Shown piece after piece: positions 34,400-43,022 of a stretch of DNA of 64,000 bases (position 1 is its first letter; every line of letters starts with the position of its first letter). The notes under the pieces were generated by a model, which saw nothing but the letters and a program-made list of their open reading frames with translations, had not been told where the DNA came from and ran no database searches. A program made the translations under genes and the position numbers. Source of the stretch: Oscillospiraceae bacterium (GTDB taxonomy: Bacteria > Bacillota_A > Clostridia > Oscillospirales > Ruminococcaceae); contig JAFWUX010000237.1 in NCBI GenBank assembly GCA_017523995.1, positions 1-64,000 on the forward strand. The letters run 5' to 3'.

Positions 34400-35584
34400 T
34401 CAGGTTTCCGAGCAGATGCGCGCGACGCCGTCCTTGATTGCAGCTTCTGCAACGGCTTCTGCAACTGCCTGTGCAACATGCGGATCAAACGGATTCGGGA
34501 TGACGCAGTCCGGCGAGAGTTCAGCCTCAGAGACGCAGCCTGCAATCGCTGCAGCTGCGGCATGCTTCATGCCCTCTGTGATATCCGATGCGCGGACGGA
34601 AAGTGCGCCCTTGAAAATGCCCGGGAATGCCAGAACATTGTTGATCTGGTTCGGGAAGTCGCTTCTGCCGGTGCCGACCACAAATGCACCCGCCTCTTTT
34701 GCAAGCTCCGGCATGATCTCCGGCGTCGGGTTTGCCATTGCAAAGATGAACGGCTTGTCATTCATGGATTTGACCATTTCCGGTGTGACAAGATTCGGCT
34801 TCGAAACACCGATAAAGACATCAGCGCCTTTCATTGCATCAGCAAGTCCGCCGTGAATGTGGTTCTTATTTGTACGCTTGGAGAGCGAGGTCAGTGCCTC
34901 CGAGGAGAGCTTGTCGCCCTCACAGACGATGCCCTTGGAGTTGAGCATCATGATATCCTGCACGCCGATTGAGAGCAGCATTTCTGCGATTGCGACACCT
35001 GCTGCACCTGCGCCGTTGATCACAACGCGCAGATCACCGATTTTCTTGCCCGCGAGCTTGGATGCGTTCATGATCGCAGCAGATGCGACAACAGCCGTGC
35101 CGTGCTGATCATCATGGAACACGGGGATATCGACCATTGTTTTCAGCTTGCGCTCAATCTCAAAGCAGCGCGGCGCAGAGATATCCTCGAGGTTGATGCC
35201 GCCGAAGCTGCCTGCAATCAGTGCGACCGTCTTGCAGAACTCCTCCGGATCCTTACTGTCCACGCAGAGTGGGATTGCCTGCACACCGCCGAACTCCGAG
35301 AACAGCGCACACTTGCCCTCCATAACGGGCATTGCTGCGAGCGGTCCGATATCACCGAGACCGAGAACAGCAGTACCGTCTGTAATCACAGCAACCAGAT
35401 TTGCTCTGCCGGTCAGATCATAGGAAAGCGACGGGTTCTTCTGAATCTCAAGGCAGGGAGATGCAACACCCGGCGTATATGCGATCGAGAGCGCCTCCTT
35501 GTCCTTGATTGCGACTTTTGAACGAATGTCAAGCTTGCCGCCCCATTCCTGATGTGCGGCAAGTGCCTGTTCCATAATATCCAT
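34400..35584 (-). CDS. NAD(P)-dependent malic enzyme
   Basis: Decarboxylates malate to pyruvate. At about 394 residues it is the compact bacterial form lacking the phosphotransacetylase tail. Visible marks are SIAYTPGVASPC, the VLGLGDIGPLAAMPVMEGK segment, metal-site FHDDQHGTA and the nucleotide loop INGAGAAGVAIAEMLL. AAAGGAG lies upstream of ATG 35584; an alternative ATG is nine bases in. Co-transcribed with the DUF218 protein. Pyruvate formation might connect with the sodium-pump decarboxylase at 2.7 kb, but that is speculative. Confidence 0.94.
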   Translation of the reverse strand: MDIMEQALAAHQEWGGKLDIRSKVAIKDKEALSIAYTPGVASPCLEIQKNPSLSYDLTGRANLVAVITDGTAVLGLGDIGPLAAMPVMEGKCALFSEFGGVQAIPLCVDSKDPEEFCKTVALIAGSFGGINLEDISAPRCFEIERKLKTMVDIPVFHDDQHGTAVVASAAIMNASKLAGKKIGDLRVVINGAGAAGVAIAEMLLSIGVQDIMMLNSKGIVCEGDKLSSEALTSLSKRTNKNHIHGGLADAMKGADVFIGVSKPNLVTPEMVKSMNDKPFIFAMANPTPEIMPELAKEAGAFVVGTGRSDFPNQINNVLAFPGIFKGALSVRASDITEGMKHAAAAAIAGCVSEAELSPDCVIPNPFDPHVAQAVAEAVAEAAIKDGVARICSET

Positions 35585-35622
35585 ATGAATAAACTCCTTT
35601 ATCAAGTTGTGATTGCCGTACT

Positions 35623-35651
35623 ATTATAACATAATCCGGCACAGATTGCAA
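35623..35651 (-). promoter_or_regulatory. Malic enzyme promoter
   Basis: Minus strand TTGCAA (35651-35646), 17 bases, TATAAT (35628-35623), just past the stop of the DUF3592-like gene. Confidence 0.78.
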
Positions 35652-35668
35652 GCCCTGCGGCGGATTCT

Positions 35669-36130
35669 TCAAAAACATTTACAGAATTCCGATATGAACA
35701 GTCCGCATGCGCAGAGAAACGGCAGTCCGGTGAGAAGCAGCAGACCAAGCGGCTCATAGAGTGACAGACCGTTGATGATATGATGCTCCGGATTCTCTTT
35801 GTCATAGTATATCCGGATTGTCCGGTTTGTATGATATTTTTTGAGATTGACTCCGGTATCAAAGAAGCCGCCGTATGATTTTCCTGCAGCATCAAAGCTA
35901 TAGTATTTCCGGTATACATATGTATAACGGAATGGTCGCTTTTCTGTCTGCCGGATTGTTGCATCGGTCGATTCTCCGTGTTTTTTCAGAGCGAAATACT
36001 CTGTGATTTTCCGTATGATAATGATAACCGGAATCAGAAGCAAGACTGAGAAAAAGCCCGCCCAGAATCCGCCGCCGGAGATCGGCTTTATTGCGGCTGC
36101 CCCGAGAATTCCGGAATAAACGATTCGCAT
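35669..36130 (-). CDS. DUF3592-like membrane protein
   Basis: The 153 residues have an N-terminal helix (about 20-42), a middle soluble beta-rich part (TEKRPFRYTYVYRKYYSF, then YGGFFDTGVNLKKYHTNRTIRIYYDKENPEHHI) and a C-terminal helix (about 124-145). This is the DUF3592 layout, with no known function. GGGGAGG precedes the ATG. Its start overlaps the end of the radical SAM gene by 43 bases, so it is the last gene of a three-gene operon. Confidence 0.8.
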   Translation of the reverse strand: MRIVYSGILGAAAIKPISGGGFWAGFFSVLLLIPVIIIIRKITEYFALKKHGESTDATIRQTEKRPFRYTYVYRKYYSFDAAGKSYGGFFDTGVNLKKYHTNRTIRIYYDKENPEHHIINGLSLYEPLGLLLLTGLPFLCACGLFISEFCKCF

Positions 36131-36981
36131 GCTGCCTCCCCTTCTTGTGTATAGGCGTTTTCGATGCCGATCTGTTTTGCATAACGAATGACATTTTCGT
36201 ATTCCTGTGCAGTGACCTTGCGCGAAAGCAGCGGATGCGCCTTCATCTGCGGCATCGGTGTGTACTGATTCATGATGCTGTATCCGATGCTGTTTCCGTA
36301 GGTCTGATACAGATACCAGAGAATCTGCCGCGATTCCTGTGCATGTCCCGGCAAAACCAGATGCCGAACCTGCACACCTCGCGTCATCAGTCCGGTCTGC
36401 GGATCAAACTGCGGCGCACCTGCCTGCCGTACCATTTCCGCAAGGGATGCTTTGGCTGTTTCCGGATAATCCGGTGCATTGGAATATTCCTTTGCAGTTT
36501 TCGGGCTGATATATTTGAAATCCGGCAGATAGATGTCAATCAGACCTTCCAGCATCCGGATCGTATCTGCGGATTCATAGCCGCTGCTGTTCCAGAGAAT
36601 CGGGATGCGGAGACCGTCTGCTTTTGCCTGACGGAGAATCGGGAGCAGCTGCTCAGTGAAATGCCCTGCCGTAACAAGATTGATATTGTGCACCCCCTGC
36701 GCCTGCAGATCGAAGAAAATCCGGAGCAGCTGTTCGGAAGAAACAGTATATCCGAGATGTGAGACAGCAATTTCGTGATTCTGACAGTAAATACAGCGCA
36801 GATTGCAGCCGCTGAAAAAGACCGTGCCGGAACCCTTTGTGCCGCTGATCGGCGGCTCCTCCCACATATGCGGTGCGGCTCTTGCAATCCGGATTTCTTC
36901 GGATTCGCCGCAGAATCCGGATTTTGCGGTACGGTCAACACCGCATTGACGCGGGCAGAGTACGCAGTTAGATGTTTCCAT
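36088..36981 (-). CDS. Radical SAM protein (PflA/AmmeMemoRadiSam-like group)
   Basis: The 297 residues carry the radical SAM cluster motif CNLRCIYC near residue 60. An N-terminal Cys group (CVLCPRQCGVDR, then GFCG) could bind a second cluster or metal. The barrel continues with VSSEQLLRIFFDLQAQGVHNINLVT, IPILWNSSGYE and VRHLVLPGHAQESRQIL. This matches the COG1313-type, pyruvate-formate-lyase-activase-like proteins of unknown target. GGAGG lies before the ATG. It overlaps the upstream hypothetical gene by 14 bases and the downstream DUF3592-like gene by 43. Confidence 0.88.
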   Translation of the reverse strand: METSNCVLCPRQCGVDRTAKSGFCGESEEIRIARAAPHMWEEPPISGTKGSGTVFFSGCNLRCIYCQNHEIAVSHLGYTVSSEQLLRIFFDLQAQGVHNINLVTAGHFTEQLLPILRQAKADGLRIPILWNSSGYESADTIRMLEGLIDIYLPDFKYISPKTAKEYSNAPDYPETAKASLAEMVRQAGAPQFDPQTGLMTRGVQVRHLVLPGHAQESRQILWYLYQTYGNSIGYSIMNQYTPMPQMKAHPLLSRKVTAQEYENVIRYAKQIGIENAYTQEGEAACESFIPEFSGQPQ

Positions 36982-37510
36982 TTTGTTCCTCCGGTTGCAT
37001 GAATGCTGTGTGTTCCGAGATCAGATCGAATCCGGCTTTGAGTACGCTGCGGATAATTGCAAGCGCATCTTCGGAAAGCGCCGGATTGAGAGCAGCCGGA
37101 TCAGAAATCAGTGCAGCAGCGTCACAACTGCGAAACAGTTTTTCGTAACAGGCATCTGCGCCGTAAGGCTCCGGCAGCTTTGTGCCCAGCGAGTAAGCTG
37201 CATCATCAAACAGATTCCAGAAATCGAGCAGGAATTCTGCGTCCAGCTGATCATCGACGTAAATCTGTGAACGGCTGCCGGTAAAAAGCCAATAGTCAAG
37301 GCGTTCAGCATCAAAGAACACCGTATCTTTGTACTGCATGCCGCGTGTGATGATCTGTTGCTTTGCATCTGATGCTGACCGGAATACGGCAATGTTGTCT
37401 CCTGCTGTATAAAGCCGGTTTCTGCCCTGTGCATCCTCATACCAGATATAATAATCCGTACTGTCACCGGTATAGGACATGCTGTATGCAATGAGATATG
37501 CATCCTGCAT
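36968..37510 (-). CDS. Hypothetical protein
   Basis: The 180-residue soluble, acidic protein is not recognised. It opens MQDAYLIAYSMSYTGDSTDYYIWYEDAQ and contains no signal peptide, membrane helix or Cys motif. ATG 37510 is chosen for AAAGGAG upstream; an in-frame ATG at 37543 has none. First gene of an operon with the radical SAM and DUF3592-like genes, overlapping the former by 14 bases. A role as substrate or partner of the radical SAM enzyme is possible but unsupported beyond position. Confidence 0.75.
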   Translation of the reverse strand: MQDAYLIAYSMSYTGDSTDYYIWYEDAQGRNRLYTAGDNIAVFRSASDAKQQIITRGMQYKDTVFFDAERLDYWLFTGSRSQIYVDDQLDAEFLLDFWNLFDDAAYSLGTKLPEPYGADACYEKLFRSCDAAALISDPAALNPALSEDALAIIRSVLKAGFDLISEHTAFMQPEEQNGNI

Positions 37511-37533
37511 GCTGTTCACGCTCCTTTTCTCAT

Positions 37534-37562
37534 AGTCTAACACAAATTCGGATACTTGTCAA
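37534..37562 (-). promoter_or_regulatory. Promoter of the hypothetical/radical SAM operon
   Basis: Minus strand TTGACA (37562-37557), 17 bases, TAGACT (37539-37534). Confidence 0.7.
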
Positions 37563-37610
37563 TCTCAGCAGCTTCTGACAAAGAACGCGGCAATCCGACA
37601 GCATCCAAAC

Positions 37611-37639
37611 TTGACTTTTCACAGCGAACGTGTTATAAT
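37611..37639 (+). promoter_or_regulatory. smpB promoter
   Basis: TTGACT (37611-37616), 17 bases, TATAAT (37634-37639). Confidence 0.82.
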
Positions 37640-37666
37640 GAAATCCTGCGAAAGGAGGGCTGATTG

Positions 37667-38131
37667 ATGAAACAGGCCGGTATCAAACAGATTGCAGAAA
37701 ACCGCAAAGCGCGGCATGATTATTTTGTGCTTGAGACATATGAAGCCGGAATTGCACTTGTCGGCACGGAGGTCAAATCCATCCGGAACGGCAATGTCAA
37801 TCTGAAGGACAGCTGGTGCTCGATCGAAGACGGTCAGCTCCTGCTTCGTGATATGCATGTATCTCCGTATGAAAAAGGCAATGTGTTCAACAAGGACCCG
37901 CGCCGCGTGCGGCAGCTTCTGATGCATAAGCGCGAGATTCTCAAGCTGTTCGGCACCCTGAAAACACAGGGCCTGACACTGATTCCGCTGTCGCTCTATT
38001 TCAAAGACGGCAGAGTCAAGGTGCAGCTTGGACTTTGCAAAGGTAAAAAGCTTTATGACAAGCGTGAGGATGCGGCGATCAAATCCGCGAACCGCGATAT
38101 TGACCGCGCAGTAAAATCCAGAAACCAGTAA
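37667..38131 (+). CDS. smpB: SsrA-binding protein SmpB
   Basis: The 154-residue beta-barrel protein carries tmRNA into stalled ribosomes. Characteristic segments are [50 protein letters not shown] and a basic C-terminal tail. ATG 37667 lies 7 bases after AAAGGAGGG; the preceding TTG (37664) is less well spaced. Its partner RNA, ssrA, is only 1.2 kb downstream on the same strand, with one peptidase gene between. Confidence 0.97.
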   Translation: MKQAGIKQIAENRKARHDYFVLETYEAGIALVGTEVKSIRNGNVNLKDSWCSIEDGQLLLRDMHVSPYEKGNVFNKDPRRVRQLLMHKREILKLFGTLKTQGLTLIPLSLYFKDGRVKVQLGLCKGKKLYDKREDAAIKSANRDIDRAVKSRNQ

Positions 38132-38146
38132 CGAAAGGGACGCAAT

Positions 38147-39259
38147 ATGCTTTATCCGAAACCGCTGAAAAAAGGCGACCGCATTGCAATTGTCAGTCTG
38201 TCAAACGGTATTCTCGGTGAGGCATACTGCGCGCATGAAAAGGAACTTGGTGAAAAAACACTGCGTGCGTTCGGTCTTGAGCCTGTTTACATGCCGCATG
38301 CCTGCGACGGTGCTGAGGCAATCTGGACACATCCGGAGCATCGTGCTGCCGACCTGAAGGCTGCGTTTCTTGATGATTCTATCAGCGGTATTATCACGGC
38401 AATCGGCGGCATTGACACATTCCGCACATTCCCCTATCTCATGGAGGATGCGGCATTTATCTGTGCGGTTCGGGAGCACCCGAAGTTCTTTCTCGGATTT
38501 TCCGATACAACGAATAATCATCTGATGCTGCACAGAATCGGCCTGCAGACCTTTTACGGTCAGGCGCTGATGCCGGATCTCGCGGAGCTTTCCGGCGATA
38601 TGCTCCCCTACTCGAAGGAGCAGCTTGCAAGCTGTTTTTCTTCGTATCACGGGCGGAAAATCACACCGGCTCCTGTATGGTATGAGGAGCGCGCCGATTT
38701 TTCTGCGGCTGCTGTCGGCACAATGCCGGTTTCGCATCCGGAGCAGCATGGATATGAGCTGCTGCAAGGCAATCCGCAGTTCGAGGGCGAGCTGCTCGGC
38801 GGATGCGTTGACAGTCTTGCTGAAATGCTGATCTCTGACTGCGGCAATGAATATGCGGAGCTGTTTGCTTCGGTTCCGTTCGTTGATCCGTCTGTATTTG
38901 ATGAACAGGGCGCAATCACACGCAGATACAATATTTTCCCATCCGCAGATGAATGGCGCGGCAAGGTTTTCTTTGCGGAGACCAGTGAATGCTGCCCGGC
39001 ACCGGAGCGTCTGCGATTCTGTCTGGAAACATTGAAGTCTGAGGGCGTGTTCGATGCAGTCAGCGGAATTCTGGTCGGAAAGCCGATGAACGAACGGTAT
39101 TATGAGGAATACAAAACGGTCTGGCGCGAAGTGATTGACAATCCGGAGCTGCCGATTCTCTATAATATCAATTTCGGGCATGCGGCGCCGAGAGCAATTC
39201 TGCCTTACGGTGCGGCGGCACAGGTAGATGCGGAAAAGCAGAAGATCAGGCTGCTGTAA
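38147..39259 (+). CDS. S66 family LD-carboxypeptidase / MccF-like serine peptidase
   Basis: The 370 residues follow the S66 fold. The N-terminal lobe opens LKKGDRIAIVSLSNGI. The nucleophile Ser is in FLGFSDTTNNHL, ITAIGGIDTFR precedes it, and the C-terminal lobe has LLGGCVDSLAEMLIS with FAETSEC and catalytic His in INFGHAAPRAILPYGA. Family members recycle murein tetrapeptides or hydrolyse microcin C-like compounds. The self-immunity branch is as likely as the housekeeping branch. It has no signal peptide, so it is cytoplasmic. It lies 15 bases after smpB. Confidence 0.9.
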   Translation: MLYPKPLKKGDRIAIVSLSNGILGEAYCAHEKELGEKTLRAFGLEPVYMPHACDGAEAIWTHPEHRAADLKAAFLDDSISGIITAIGGIDTFRTFPYLMEDAAFICAVREHPKFFLGFSDTTNNHLMLHRIGLQTFYGQALMPDLAELSGDMLPYSKEQLASCFSSYHGRKITPAPVWYEERADFSAAAVGTMPVSHPEQHGYELLQGNPQFEGELLGGCVDSLAEMLISDCGNEYAELFASVPFVDPSVFDEQGAITRRYNIFPSADEWRGKVFFAETSECCPAPERLRFCLETLKSEGVFDAVSGILVGKPMNERYYEEYKTVWREVIDNPELPILYNINFGHAAPRAILPYGAAAQVDAEKQKIRLL

Positions 39260-39266
39260 TTGGCAG

Positions 39267-39295
39267 TTGACAAATCGCCGCAGATACGGTATAAT
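39267..39295 (+). promoter_or_regulatory. ssrA (tmRNA) promoter
   Basis: TTGACA (39267-39272), 17 bases, TATAAT (39290-39295): full consensus, about 35 bases before the mature tmRNA 5' end. Confidence 0.88.
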
Positions 39296-39329
39296 AATAA
39301 GAGCAATTCAGCTTGCAGTTACCCGATAC

Positions 39330-39672
39330 GGGGGCGTAAAGGTTTCGACGGGGGCTGGGAAGTTTGATTGGCGAGCCGGGCGCATAACCCGTAAAATGTG
39401 CAACTTTCTAAATTTAAACGAGAACAACGATTCCGTTTTGATGGCCGCTTAAGGCCTCCGTCAGCCCGGAGAGTACCGCGTATCCGGAGTCTGGCGTCAT
39501 GACGCGGTGAACGTCTGCTGAGGACGCACATAATCGGCAGTCGCACAATGTGCTACCGATTCGTATAGCCTGTTTGTCGGCGCTGCGAAAAGGGAATGTA
39601 AAAGATAAACTACGCTCGTAGAAGATCGGATGAAACGGTTTTCGGACAGGGGTTCAATTCCCCTCGCCTCCA
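39330..39672 (+). ncRNA. ssrA: Transfer-messenger RNA (tmRNA)
   Basis: The 5' strand GGGGGCG (39330-39336) pairs with CGCCTCC (39665-39671), followed by A; CCA is not encoded. The tRNA-like 5' TAAAGGTTTCGAC and 3' GGTTCAATTCC arms are present. The tag frame ends at TAA 39450-39452 and reads ENNDSVLMAA if the resume codon is GAG at 39420. The resume codon is placed by the upstream TAAAC context, and the last two alanines are typical of degradation tags. It rescues stalled ribosomes with SmpB (37667). Confidence 0.95.
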
Positions 39673-39719
39673 TCAATGAAATCTGCGAATTATTTGTATA
39701 GTAATTACGCAGTGTTTTT

Positions 39720-39757
39720 GCCGCAAATACATCATTGTATGTATTTGCGGCTTTTTG
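39720..39757 (+). terminator. tmRNA terminator
   Basis: GCCGCAAATACAT (39720-39732) pairs over 13 bases with ATGTATTTGCGGC (39739-39751), then TTTTTG. Confidence 0.9.
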
Positions 39758-39798
39758 TAAAAAAGAGCGAAAATACTATATGAAATGAGGTAATAATT

Positions 39799-41205
39799 AT
39801 GGGCGTGTTAGGGTGTGATATTTGTGGTGGTAATATAATAATTGAATCAGGTGGACGTGCTATATGTAAAGCTTGTGGCATGGAGTATACAATTGATCGT
39901 GTGAAAGAAAAGGTAAAAGCAAATAACGGCATTATCCAATTAGATAGCTCTAATATGGTGAATACTTGGATGAAGATGGCATCTGATGCAGCGGTAGCGG
40001 GTAATCATAGGGAAGCCTATGACTACTATACCAAAGTTTTGGAAGTAGAACCGACTAATTGGCGTGCTATTTTTGGAAAAGGAAAGGCGGCTGCTTGGCA
40101 ATCTACGCTGGGTAATTCTAGGACACCAGAATTATATCAGGCTATTATCTCAGCGTTAAAAATACTCGAAAACTCTGATATATCTGATTCTGAGATAGCT
40201 TCAATTAAAAACTTATTTGCAGTTTCGTTATATGATGTGAATAATGCTTTTTTATCTTTACGTAGAGAAATGTTTGAAAAGTATGATGATAAGTATTATG
40301 ATTTGCATGCTGATGAATGGTGGAACTTACATTATATTCAAGCAACTGCGAATGTTAAGCAAACAGAATATGCTATGTCTCTTATATCAGATTTGAAGGA
40401 TGAAACATCTGCAAGCAATTATATGGAGATGAAAAAACATATATGCGAAGTATTACAATTTATATGTAGCAATCAAGATACATATTGGAATAGTTATAGT
40501 AAAGAGTATTTGCGTTGTTTTGGCTTAAGCGAATCTACGAAAAAAATATATGTTGAAAAATATATAGAGCTAGTTATGGAGATTAGAGAAAGCGAACCGG
40601 ATTTTAGAAAGGATTATATTTTCCAAATTGACCCATGGGATCCACCTCTAAGATGGGAACCAAAACGTTATGAAAAACTAATGGAGTATTGGACGAATCG
40701 AGAGCAAGAAGTAATTCGTATTTATGAGAATCTAAAAAAGAAAAAACGAATTGAAGAATATTGGACAGAACATGAAGAAGAAAAGCAACGGCTTGATAAC
40801 GAATATGAATCATTAAAGAATGATATGGTCGAGCTACAAAGCCGAAAGGAAGCATATGAAAAAGAAATAGATGGTTTTAGAAAAATGCGTGAAAGAGAAA
40901 CAACTTCTGAAAAGAAGAAAAACACTACTGAAAAGCAGATTTTATCTCTTATGAAAAAACAGAGTGAATTAGGATTATTCAAAGTGCGAGAAAAAAAAGA
41001 ATTACAATTCCAGATAGATGATCTTGAATCCAATATTCATTCAATAGATGAAGCGATCAGAACCGAAAAGGAAGAGCAGATTGAAATGTATAATGAGAAA
41101 ATTAGAGAAGTAAAACGTTTACTAGAACCTATTATTTCCCAAATTACAATTATTCAAGCTCGAATAGATGAAATTACTGATGAATATACCAAGGATAGAT
41201 ATTGA
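39799..41205 (+). CDS. AT-rich, probably acquired protein: zinc ribbon, helical repeats, coiled coil
   Basis: The 468-residue protein has no assigned function. Residues 1-35 form a zinc ribbon (CDICGG, then CKACGMEY). Residues about 45-110 look TPR-like (AGNHREAYDYYTKVLEVEP). The middle is helical and Trp/Tyr-rich, and about 310-468 is a Lys/Glu coiled coil. GAGG lies about 10 bases before the ATG. Codon use is far more A/T-ended (AAA, GAA, ATA, TTA) than all neighbours. It directly follows tmRNA, a classic integration site, but no integrase or duplicated tmRNA end is seen. No signal peptide; likely cytoplasmic. It could be a defence or scaffold protein, which is only a guess. Confidence 0.85.
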   Translation: MGVLGCDICGGNIIIESGGRAICKACGMEYTIDRVKEKVKANNGIIQLDSSNMVNTWMKMASDAAVAGNHREAYDYYTKVLEVEPTNWRAIFGKGKAAAWQSTLGNSRTPELYQAIISALKILENSDISDSEIASIKNLFAVSLYDVNNAFLSLRREMFEKYDDKYYDLHADEWWNLHYIQATANVKQTEYAMSLISDLKDETSASNYMEMKKHICEVLQFICSNQDTYWNSYSKEYLRCFGLSESTKKIYVEKYIELVMEIRESEPDFRKDYIFQIDPWDPPLRWEPKRYEKLMEYWTNREQEVIRIYENLKKKKRIEEYWTEHEEEKQRLDNEYESLKNDMVELQSRKEAYEKEIDGFRKMRERETTSEKKKNTTEKQILSLMKKQSELGLFKVREKKELQFQIDDLESNIHSIDEAIRTEKEEQIEMYNEKIREVKRLLEPIISQITIIQARIDEITDEYTKDRY

Positions 41206-41270
41206 TTTCTAATATACCATCTTTTTGATTAGCACTTGGCTTTTATGCTCGAAGACCTGCTCTTTCTAAT

Positions 41271-41304
41271 AAAAAAGCACCGCTGTTCGCTGCAGCGGTG
41301 CTTT
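41271..41304 (-). terminator. Terminator of the acyl-CoA synthetase operon
   Basis: AAAGCACCGCTG (41274-41285) pairs with CAGCGGTGCTTT (41293-41304). On the minus strand six T follow. The 60 bases between the AT-rich gene and this stem hold nothing recognisable. Confidence 0.88.
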
Positions 41305-41308
41305 CTGA

Positions 41309-42985
41309 TTATTTTGCAGAATTTTCCTCATCCTGATGACGGATCATCGCACGCTTGATCTTGCCGCCGAGCGTCTTCGGGAGTTCATCGACGTATTCGA
41401 TCACACGCGGATACTTATACGGCGCGGTCTCACGCTTGACATGATCCTGCAGTTCCTTCGTCAGTTCCGGAGAAGGTGTATAACCCTTTGCGAGCACAAC
41501 CGTTGCCTTGACAACCTGTCCGCGGATCGGATCCGGTGCGCCGGTGATCGCGGATTCCACAACAGCCGGATGTGTCAGCAGCGCACTCTCAACCTCGAAC
41601 GGTCCGATGCGGTAGCCGGAGCACTTGATCACATCGTCATTTCTGCCGACGAACCAGTAGTAGCCGCGGGAATCGCGCCATGCAACGTCGCCGGTATCGT
41701 AGTTTTTGCCGCCGAGCACAGCCTTGGTCAGCTCCGGATTCTTGTAGTATCCGCAGAACAGACCGGTCGGGTGCATCTGATCAATGCCGCATGCCATGAT
41801 GCTGCCTTCCTCACCGTCTTCGCATTCGGTACCGTCCGGACGGAGCAGATGAATGTTATAGAGCGGCGACGGTTTGCCCATAGAACCCGGTTTCGGATCA
41901 ATCCACGGGAAGTTTGCAACCAGAACAGTGCCTTCAGTCTGACCAAAGCCCTCGCGCATCTTTTTGCCGGTCAGCTCATAGATGCGGTTGAAGACCTCCG
42001 GATTCAGCGGCTCACCTGCGTTGCAGAAGTTCTGGATTGTGGAAAGATCATACTGCGTCATATCCTCCTGCAGCATGAAGCGATACATGGTCGGCGGTGC
42101 GCAGAATGTTGTCAGCTTGTGCTTGCTGATGACCTCGAGCATATCCTTAGCATTGAATCTGCCGGTGAAATCATAGACGAACTGGATCGCGCCGCAGATC
42201 CACTGACCGTAGATCTTGCCCCAGCCGAATTTTGCCCAGCCGGAATCCGAAATAGACATGTGCAGCTTGTTTTCCTGCACCTGATGCCAGTATTTTGCAG
42301 CGACGATATGACCGAGCGGATGCGCAAAGTTGTGGCAGACCATCTTCGGCATGCCGGTCGAGCCGGATGTGAAGTAGATCAGCATGGTATCAGTTGCCTT
42401 GGTTGCAGCATCGCCGGTCGGGCGCTCGAAGGTGTCCGGATATTTTGCGATTTCATCTGTAAAGAAATCCCAGCCCTCGCGCGGCTCAGCGACTGCGATC
42501 TTCTTGCGCAGCGTCTTGATCTGCGGGGCGGCAGCGTCGATCTGTCCGCGGATGTATTCATCATCGCAGGCGATAATCGCGGAAATTTCCGCCATGTTGC
42601 CGCGGTATGCAATATCGTGTGTTGTAAAGAGCAGATTGCCCGGGATCAGGATGATGCCGAGCTTGTGCAGTGCGGTTGCGATGACCCAGTATTCCCAGCG
42701 GCGGCGGAGGATCAGCAGAACCACATCGCCCTTTTTCAGACCGAGGCTCTGGAAATAATGACATGTCTGATTGGAAAGCTTCGAGATTTCGGTGAAGGTG
42801 AAAGTGCGCTCTTCTTTTTCGTGACTGAGCCAGAGCAGCGCTTTTTTCTCCGGTTCCTGCTTTGCCCACTCATCGACGATATCCCAGCCGAAGTTGAAGT
42901 TTTCCGGCACATTGACGCGGTAATTATCTCTGAAATCTTCGTAGGAATCAAATTCGATGCGGGGCAGATAGCGGTCTAACAGCAT
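41309..42985 (-). CDS. AMP-forming acyl-CoA synthetase (medium-chain type)
   Basis: Activates a carboxylic acid to its CoA thioester via an acyl-adenylate. The 558 residues show the P-loop-like YFTSGSTGMPKMV near 205, GFGQTEGT near 350, the YDTGDVAWRD hinge region and the catalytic-lysine C-terminus TLGGKIKRAM. The sequence is closest in style to medium-chain/acetyl-type synthetases; the natural acid is unknown. ATG 42985 follows AAAGGAGT at a longish spacing; the frame stays open to 43033, which overlaps the regulator. Preceded by the cupin regulator gene in the same transcript. Confidence 0.92.
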   Translation of the reverse strand: MLLDRYLPRIEFDSYEDFRDNYRVNVPENFNFGWDIVDEWAKQEPEKKALLWLSHEKEERTFTFTEISKLSNQTCHYFQSLGLKKGDVVLLILRRRWEYWVIATALHKLGIILIPGNLLFTTHDIAYRGNMAEISAIIACDDEYIRGQIDAAAPQIKTLRKKIAVAEPREGWDFFTDEIAKYPDTFERPTGDAATKATDTMLIYFTSGSTGMPKMVCHNFAHPLGHIVAAKYWHQVQENKLHMSISDSGWAKFGWGKIYGQWICGAIQFVYDFTGRFNAKDMLEVISKHKLTTFCAPPTMYRFMLQEDMTQYDLSTIQNFCNAGEPLNPEVFNRIYELTGKKMREGFGQTEGTVLVANFPWIDPKPGSMGKPSPLYNIHLLRPDGTECEDGEEGSIMACGIDQMHPTGLFCGYYKNPELTKAVLGGKNYDTGDVAWRDSRGYYWFVGRNDDVIKCSGYRIGPFEVESALLTHPAVVESAITGAPDPIRGQVVKATVVLAKGYTPSPELTKELQDHVKRETAPYKYPRVIEYVDELPKTLGGKIKRAMIRHQDEENSAK

Positions 42986-43022
42986 GATAATTCTTACTCC
43001 TTTATATATGCGGTGCTGCGGA

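Noticed and set aside
39650..41300. Attachment-site duplication of the tmRNA 3' end around the AT-rich gene
   Set aside because: I looked for a second copy of the tmRNA end after 41205 and found none, and no integrase is present. The island idea rests on composition and place only.
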